In this document: positions 59,749 to 64,000 of the stretch, piece by piece | How positions within the stretch are numbered: position 1 is the first letter of the stretch | Layout of the letters: each line of letters starts with the position of its first letter | Assembly (NCBI GenBank): GCA_001970955.1 | Contig: MPUH01000028.1 | Coordinates: forward strand, 91,862 to 155,861 | Length of the DNA: 64,000 bases | From: Stentor coeruleus | Lineage: Eukaryota > Ciliophora > Heterotrichea > Heterotrichida > Stentoridae | Reading direction: 5' to 3' | Notes under the pieces: generated by a model | The model's database searches: none | What the model was told of the DNA's origin: nothing | Seen by the model: the letters and a program-made list of their open reading frames with translations, nothing else | Position numbers and translations under genes: made by a program

Positions 59749-61797
59749 ATGAAAAACATAACTGTGAATCCTTTGTCGGGCGCAGTGGAAAAGTCTGTAA
59801 GAAACACAGAAATAAAAATTGCTACATTTCAAAAAGAAGCGAGGAAGCTGTCAAATGAGAGAAAATGTGAAAATAACGATATTATTCCTACAAGGTTATC
59901 AATATACCGCTCAATAAGCCCTGCCGACAAGAAAAACTACTCTTTACAACAAGAAAACACTGACTTGAAAGATTTGCTTAAAAAAATACAAGTAGAACGT
60001 GATGTTCTTCGAGCGTGGAAAGAAAACGTCCTCAAACTCCCTGGGAACTTTTCTGAAGACTCAAATATAATAATCAAAGAGCTAGAAACTTATAAAAAGC
60101 AACTATCAACACAAAACAAAGTCCTTACAAGCAAGCTCTTAGGACTTGTTTCCAGCACACAAAAGTTCATCAAAGAGACCTCAACATTTCAAAAGACTTC
60201 CCGAGAAAAAGAAGGTTTTAACTCAGTGAATTTCTATGAAAACGAGCGTCATAAACTAGAAATGAAACTAAAAGAGTTATCTGAAATAAAATCAGAAACT
60301 CCTCCAAGTCCAAAAAACTCCCCTTCTTGCAAAAACTTCACGCAAATCGACTTGTCCCAGTTTACCGAACGATTCTCAAGCTATGAAACCGAGAATAAAA
60401 TCCTCAAAAATCAGCTGCGGGACTACAAAAAGTCCGTAAAAATGCTTGAAATCAAATGCGCAGAACTGGAAAATTTTCGCAGACAAGCCGAAAAAGAAAA
60501 ACAAATGCTTGAAAGGAAAAATAGGACAAATGCAAACACATCAAATAATGCTAAAAAAAGCATGGCTTATTATCAGAAAATAGTTGAAAGTGTTAAAGCT
60601 TGGGCTGAAGGACGGATTAATGAGACTAATGATGAATTTGAAAAGAAATATTTGGCAATCCAACAGAAACTTGTGGATAAGGAAAATTGTATAAATGAAC
60701 TTAGGTCTAGGTTTACTGAGAATTTGATGGAAAATCTTAATACTCTTATTGCTATGAATGAGGATTTGAAAAATTCAAATGCTGATATGCCGAGTGATGA
60801 AAATTTTAGAGTGCAGATTGAAAATTTTGAATATATTATTGAACAGAATAGGATATATTCGGATATTAAGGTACAGGAATTGAGTGAGACTATTGAATTG
60901 TTGGAAAATGAACGGAACTCGCTTATGAAGTCGAACCAGGTGCTGGAAAAAGAAAACCACCAGATGAAAATTGAAGCAGGTAAAAGCAGGGAATTAGAAA
61001 ATGAGTTGAAAATAGCGAATATAACAATAACAGAACTTGAAGACAAAAACAAAATCCTCAGTGCCAGAATTCGCCAACTCAAACCCAAAGAACTAGAATT
61101 CGATCAATTAACCTACGAGAAATCAATAATGCGTTTAGAAATCAGCAAACTGACCGAAGAAATCAGTCAGAAAGAAAAACTCATAATCGAACTCCAACAA
61201 ACATTAAAATCTGAAGCTAGACAAGCGAACTCAATAATGGAAGACCTGATTTTCCAAGAAAAATCCGCTAAAACCGAGTTGGAAGTTCTGAAAATTGACA
61301 GTTCAACCTATAAAAGTAACATTTCAAAACTAGAAGATGACAATCAAAAACTTAAAAATGAAGTCAACCATTTAGAAAACCAACTCCGTTCATTATTAAA
61401 AAATGATAATTCTCTAATAAAATCAAGTCCAATAACGCCATTGATTTCAGAAAGTTCATTATCTGAATTTTCTTATACTTGTCCATCAATAGTACAAGGT
61501 GAACTTGAAGAAGAAAGAAAAAATAGTAAACGTTTTTTAGATCAAATGAGTTTATTAAAAGAACATATAAGGGATTTAGAAAGGAAACTTAGAACTGAAC
61601 AGATTAAAAATGGTGGATCAAGTTTTATGAAAGATAGTTTTAGAAATCTTACTTCTAGGCTACCTATTATGAATAATGAGATTGAAGGGATTATTAAAAT
61701 TACAATGTCTATGCTAGAATTCACACAAGAAGAGGTACAAGCGTTAGATATAGTAAGGGAGGCTATAAAGAAAACCCAAGCTCTGAAACAAAGCTAA
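59749..61797 (+). CDS. long coiled-coil protein, 682 aa
   Basis: From about residue 65 nearly the whole protein is heptad-rich coiled coil (LKKIQVERDVLRAWKENVLK and later ENELKIANITITELEDKNKI), broken near residues 185-200 by a Pro/Ser stretch (TPPSPKNSPSCKNF) and near 560-600 by PITPLISESSLSEFSYTCPS. The N-terminus is Lys/Arg-rich and has no domain. The last ~50 residues (EIEGIIKITMSMLEFTQEEV then QALDIVREAIKK) are a separate helical cap that loosely recalls the GRIP/GRAB-type ends of golgins, but without the conserved Tyr it cannot be called one. It may be a golgin, basal-body or cortical filament protein. The ATG follows TTTATAAGAAATAAAT. Confidence 0.83.
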   Translation: MKNITVNPLSGAVEKSVRNTEIKIATFQKEARKLSNERKCENNDIIPTRLSIYRSISPADKKNYSLQQENTDLKDLLKKIQVERDVLRAWKENVLKLPGNFSEDSNIIIKELETYKKQLSTQNKVLTSKLLGLVSSTQKFIKETSTFQKTSREKEGFNSVNFYENERHKLEMKLKELSEIKSETPPSPKNSPSCKNFTQIDLSQFTERFSSYETENKILKNQLRDYKKSVKMLEIKCAELENFRRQAEKEKQMLERKNRTNANTSNNAKKSMAYYQKIVESVKAWAEGRINETNDEFEKKYLAIQQKLVDKENCINELRSRFTENLMENLNTLIAMNEDLKNSNADMPSDENFRVQIENFEYIIEQNRIYSDIKVQELSETIELLENERNSLMKSNQVLEKENHQMKIEAGKSRELENELKIANITITELEDKNKILSARIRQLKPKELEFDQLTYEKSIMRLEISKLTEEISQKEKLIIELQQTLKSEARQANSIMEDLIFQEKSAKTELEVLKIDSSTYKSNISKLEDDNQKLKNEVNHLENQLRSLLKNDNSLIKSSPITPLISESSLSEFSYTCPSIVQGELEEERKNSKRFLDQMSLLKEHIRDLERKLRTEQIKNGGSSFMKDSFRNLTSRLPIMNNEIEGIIKITMSMLEFTQEEVQALDIVREAIKKTQALKQS

Positions 61798-61890
61798 TAA
61801 TTTAATCAATTACTAAATATAAAAATACTAAGTTTGTGGTTAGATTTTTAAAGGAAAACTACTTAACATAAACATAAAATTTTCTTTAAA

Positions 61891-63320
61891 CTAAAGCTTA
61901 CTTGCTAATAAATTTAAAACTTCTTTTATTTCTTTCATGTTATCCGTAAGAACATCAATTTTTTTCTCTACCTGTCCAATTCTCATTTGCAGGTCTTCAA
62001 CATTTTTTACAGTTTTATCGCATTTATTAGAAGCATTAAGAACCGGTTTATGCATAAACAAAATAGTATTTTTTATTTCTCTAATTTTCCCATCCCAAGC
62101 ATTTGAATCGCCTCCAGATCCGAATTTTTGACATAGTCTCTGCATATACACACTCTCGAATAATTTTTTTTTCCAAAACATAAGCGACTCGATTTCATAA
62201 ACCATACTGCCAAGTTGTTTTAAATCAGCAACAGCACTTCCTTGTTGAACTCTATCGAAAGTATCTCCAATTATAGAAATAAGTAAGTTCATCATAACTA
62301 TTGTATTAAGAACTGAAGTTACAGTAAATATAACAGTGCCTATCTGGTCAAATTTTTCAATACCATAATCAAATGACCCATATTCACTTATTGTTGTCAT
62401 ATACGTAAAACCAAGAAAATTAGAATAATTACTATCATTAGAACTTTCAAGTGAACAAAATAACATAAGTGATAAACCTATAACTGAATAAAAAGCTAGC
62501 ATCATAAAGCTTGACATATCAAAAACAACCTCAAATATCAGTGCTGTCAAATAACAAGTTTGATCAAAAATCCTAAAAAAAGTTAAACCACGTACCCAAG
62601 ACACAAGCACAAGAACAATTTGCAATAACGAATACCAAAAATTCCCAGTCAAAACAGTTTCAAAATTTAAAGTTAAAGCTGTAAGTACTGTAAAATGACA
62701 AAACGAGAAATATCAATCCAATTCCAAAGATCTTGCCAATATTCAGCACCTGTCATAATCATTTGCATAATTTCATAAAGGATCATTATGAAATTAACAA
62801 TAAAACCTACATATAAAGCGATTTCACCTATAAATATATTTTATTTACTTTCAGTGTTTGAAGAATATCCGTTATAATAAATAATGTATATTGATAAGCA
62901 TATAAGGTATATAAGATATAATAACCCTAAAAGTATCATGATAAATTTAACTTTCTTCCATTTATCAGTGAGTATAAGTCTTATAAAAGGTGTAGCATAA
63001 ATTTCTGTATTAGGACAATTAACTATACTACGAACTAGGTCTAAGCTTTCTTGAGACCCACTGATCATATTTAAGCTAATTTTGCTACAAAAAAAAGATA
63101 CTGGAGTACCATTAGGGACAAAAGATTTGGGGGTAGCAAAATTTGAACTTGTAGGGTCGACTGTTGGTGAATAGTATGGAATAGGAAATCCTAAATCTCC
63201 AGATGTATATTTTGGTAAACTTGAATGGATAAATGATAAATAAATGTCTTTGTAGAAATTTTCTAAGCCTGAATAACCTCGATTATTTAATTCAACTAAT
63301 GTTCTGGTGTTAACTGTGAA
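61891..63320 (-). pseudogene. degenerate ion-transport (TRP/polycystin-like) channel gene, 5'-truncated
   Basis: The conserved part reads as six-transmembrane ion-channel pieces. NTEIYATPFIRLILTDKWKK is followed by a membrane helix; then GEIALYVGFIVNFIMILYEI and AEYWQDLWNWIDIS; then FDMSSFMMLAFYSVIGLSLM, a pore-like FLGFTYMTTISEYGSFDYG, VLNTIVMMNLLISIIGDTFD and a C-terminal coiled coil. Three defects are visible. No start is found upstream, because the frame meets TAA at 63321-63323. A TAA lies in frame at 62841-62843. The frame shifts near 62690-62705 between ISRF and TVLTALTLNF. No 15-nt GTA...TAG intron explains either internal break; only odd 21- and 17-nt candidates fit. It is therefore probably a pseudogene, or a gene with assembly errors in T-runs. 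The C-terminal part alone is intact over 253 codons. Confidence 0.6.
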
Positions 63321-64000
63321 TTAATTGAAAATTGTATTTGAGCAAATTTTTGTTTTGTCCCATTTATGTAGGAATTTTGTGTTTAGATAATAATGATTTT
63401 TTTACTTTGGAGATGCAATTAATTATTTAAATATATTTATAGGTTTGCAATTTTGGTAAAATTTCTTTTATCCTATGTTAAATTTACCATGAACAATAAA
63501 CTGTAATCTTTTCTAAGAAATCTCAAAAATTGTACTAAAAGTTATAATATTCAACTATCAAGCTTAATTCATCATAAAAATGAATATAAATATACAGTTT
63601 ATAATAATAAAAAGCTTTATTCAACCTTATCTAAAGTAATTACTTATACATAACCAATACAATAATCATAAAACCCTTTAAAACTAAATATCATCTAATA
63701 AATTTACTTACATCTTAAGTGATTTAATAATATATCATACTTTAAATCATAATTATCAATAAATATAATATTTGGCTAAGTTCAGGGATATGCTCTTTAG
63801 CCTTTAGGAATCCTACATAAAAAAATGCATTTTTTTTAAGATTATTGTATAGAGAATTATAAATTATGTAGAAAGAAATGTAGTTAAGAAGTTATGAACA
63901 GAGGAAGAAAATGTTTGGAGATCTGTTTGTTTAGTAAATTTTCCTAAAATTAAAAATATAATTCTAGTGATAAGTGTTTAATAGTTGAAAAGCTAGTGAA
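63321..64000. other. intergenic, nothing recognised
   Basis: About 680 bp of AT-rich DNA at the window end with stops in all frames. A missing 5' exon of the channel gene was searched for here and not found. Confidence 0.5.

Noticed and set aside
62821-62845. A 21-nt intron (GTAAATAAA...TTATAG) in the channel gene
   Set aside because: It breaks the strict 15-nt rule and lacks A at the usual branch distance. A true stop in a decaying gene is simpler.
1-64000. CRISPR arrays, integrons, insertion sequences, rRNA
   Set aside because: No regularly spaced repeats, transposase-like proteins, terminal inverted repeats or conserved rRNA blocks were seen; the DNA is eukaryotic nuclear.

Overview
The window is nuclear DNA of a ciliate, most likely a heterotrich such as Stentor (macronuclear genome). 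Three things support this. First, seven introns can be placed exactly from broken reading frames, and every one is 15 nt long (GTA...TAG). Second, the code is standard: TAA, TAG and TGA all end genes. Third, the gene set is eukaryotic and ciliary (DRC7, kinesin, Rab6, PKG, CDPK) in compact, AT-rich DNA with few introns. The 15/16-nt introns combined with a standard code are established for Stentor; the exact species is inference.

Layout. 1-6.4 kb: two tandem minus-strand paralogues of a large multi-pass membrane protein with PAS-like domains. 6.4-15.4 kb: gene-poor, with an FCP1/SCP-type phosphatase, a Rab6 GTPase and a coiled-coil zinc-finger protein. 15.4-24.5 kb: metabolism and proteolysis, with a trehalose-6-phosphate synthase/phosphatase-like fusion carrying a CBM20 domain, a small Cys-rich protein, a PTS2-bearing acyl-CoA oxidase, a membrane-anchored pepsin-like protease and an L-threonine 3-dehydrogenase-like enzyme. 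25.4-32.2 kb: a kinase block with a four-CNB cGMP-dependent kinase, an SRPK and a CDPK with four EF-hands. 32.8-37.2 kb: small or uncharacterised proteins, a MaoC/hotdog dehydratase and a tandem CCCH protein. 38.4-43.6 kb: a kinesin heavy chain and the Prp43/DHX15 helicase. 44.1-55.0 kb: a dense block with a LITAF protein, an ankyrin-AGC kinase fusion, a sphingomyelin-synthase-like protein, a double-GAF protein, a CNB protein, DRC7 and a DHHC acyltransferase. 55.3-61.8 kb: unrecognised proteins, including two related ones with Cys-rich tails, and a long coiled coil. 61.9-63.3 kb: a degenerate ion-channel gene.

Shared themes are second-messenger signalling (cGMP, Ca2+), membrane anchoring by acylation (MGCC and CFRCC ends, plus a DHHC enzyme), cilia and vesicle traffic. 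There are no bacterial-style operons, but some neighbours are extremely close (5, 37, 55 and 72 bp).

Three window-wide observations stand out. Intergenic strand composition flips around genes: C-rich/G-poor before the start and G-rich/C-poor after the stop, on the sense strand. A TATAAATG-like motif abuts many start codons. Six single-N positions are each flanked by a direct repeat, which looks like unmerged contig ends; collapsing two of them restores reading frames. No tRNA, rRNA, CRISPR array or intact transposon was recognised.
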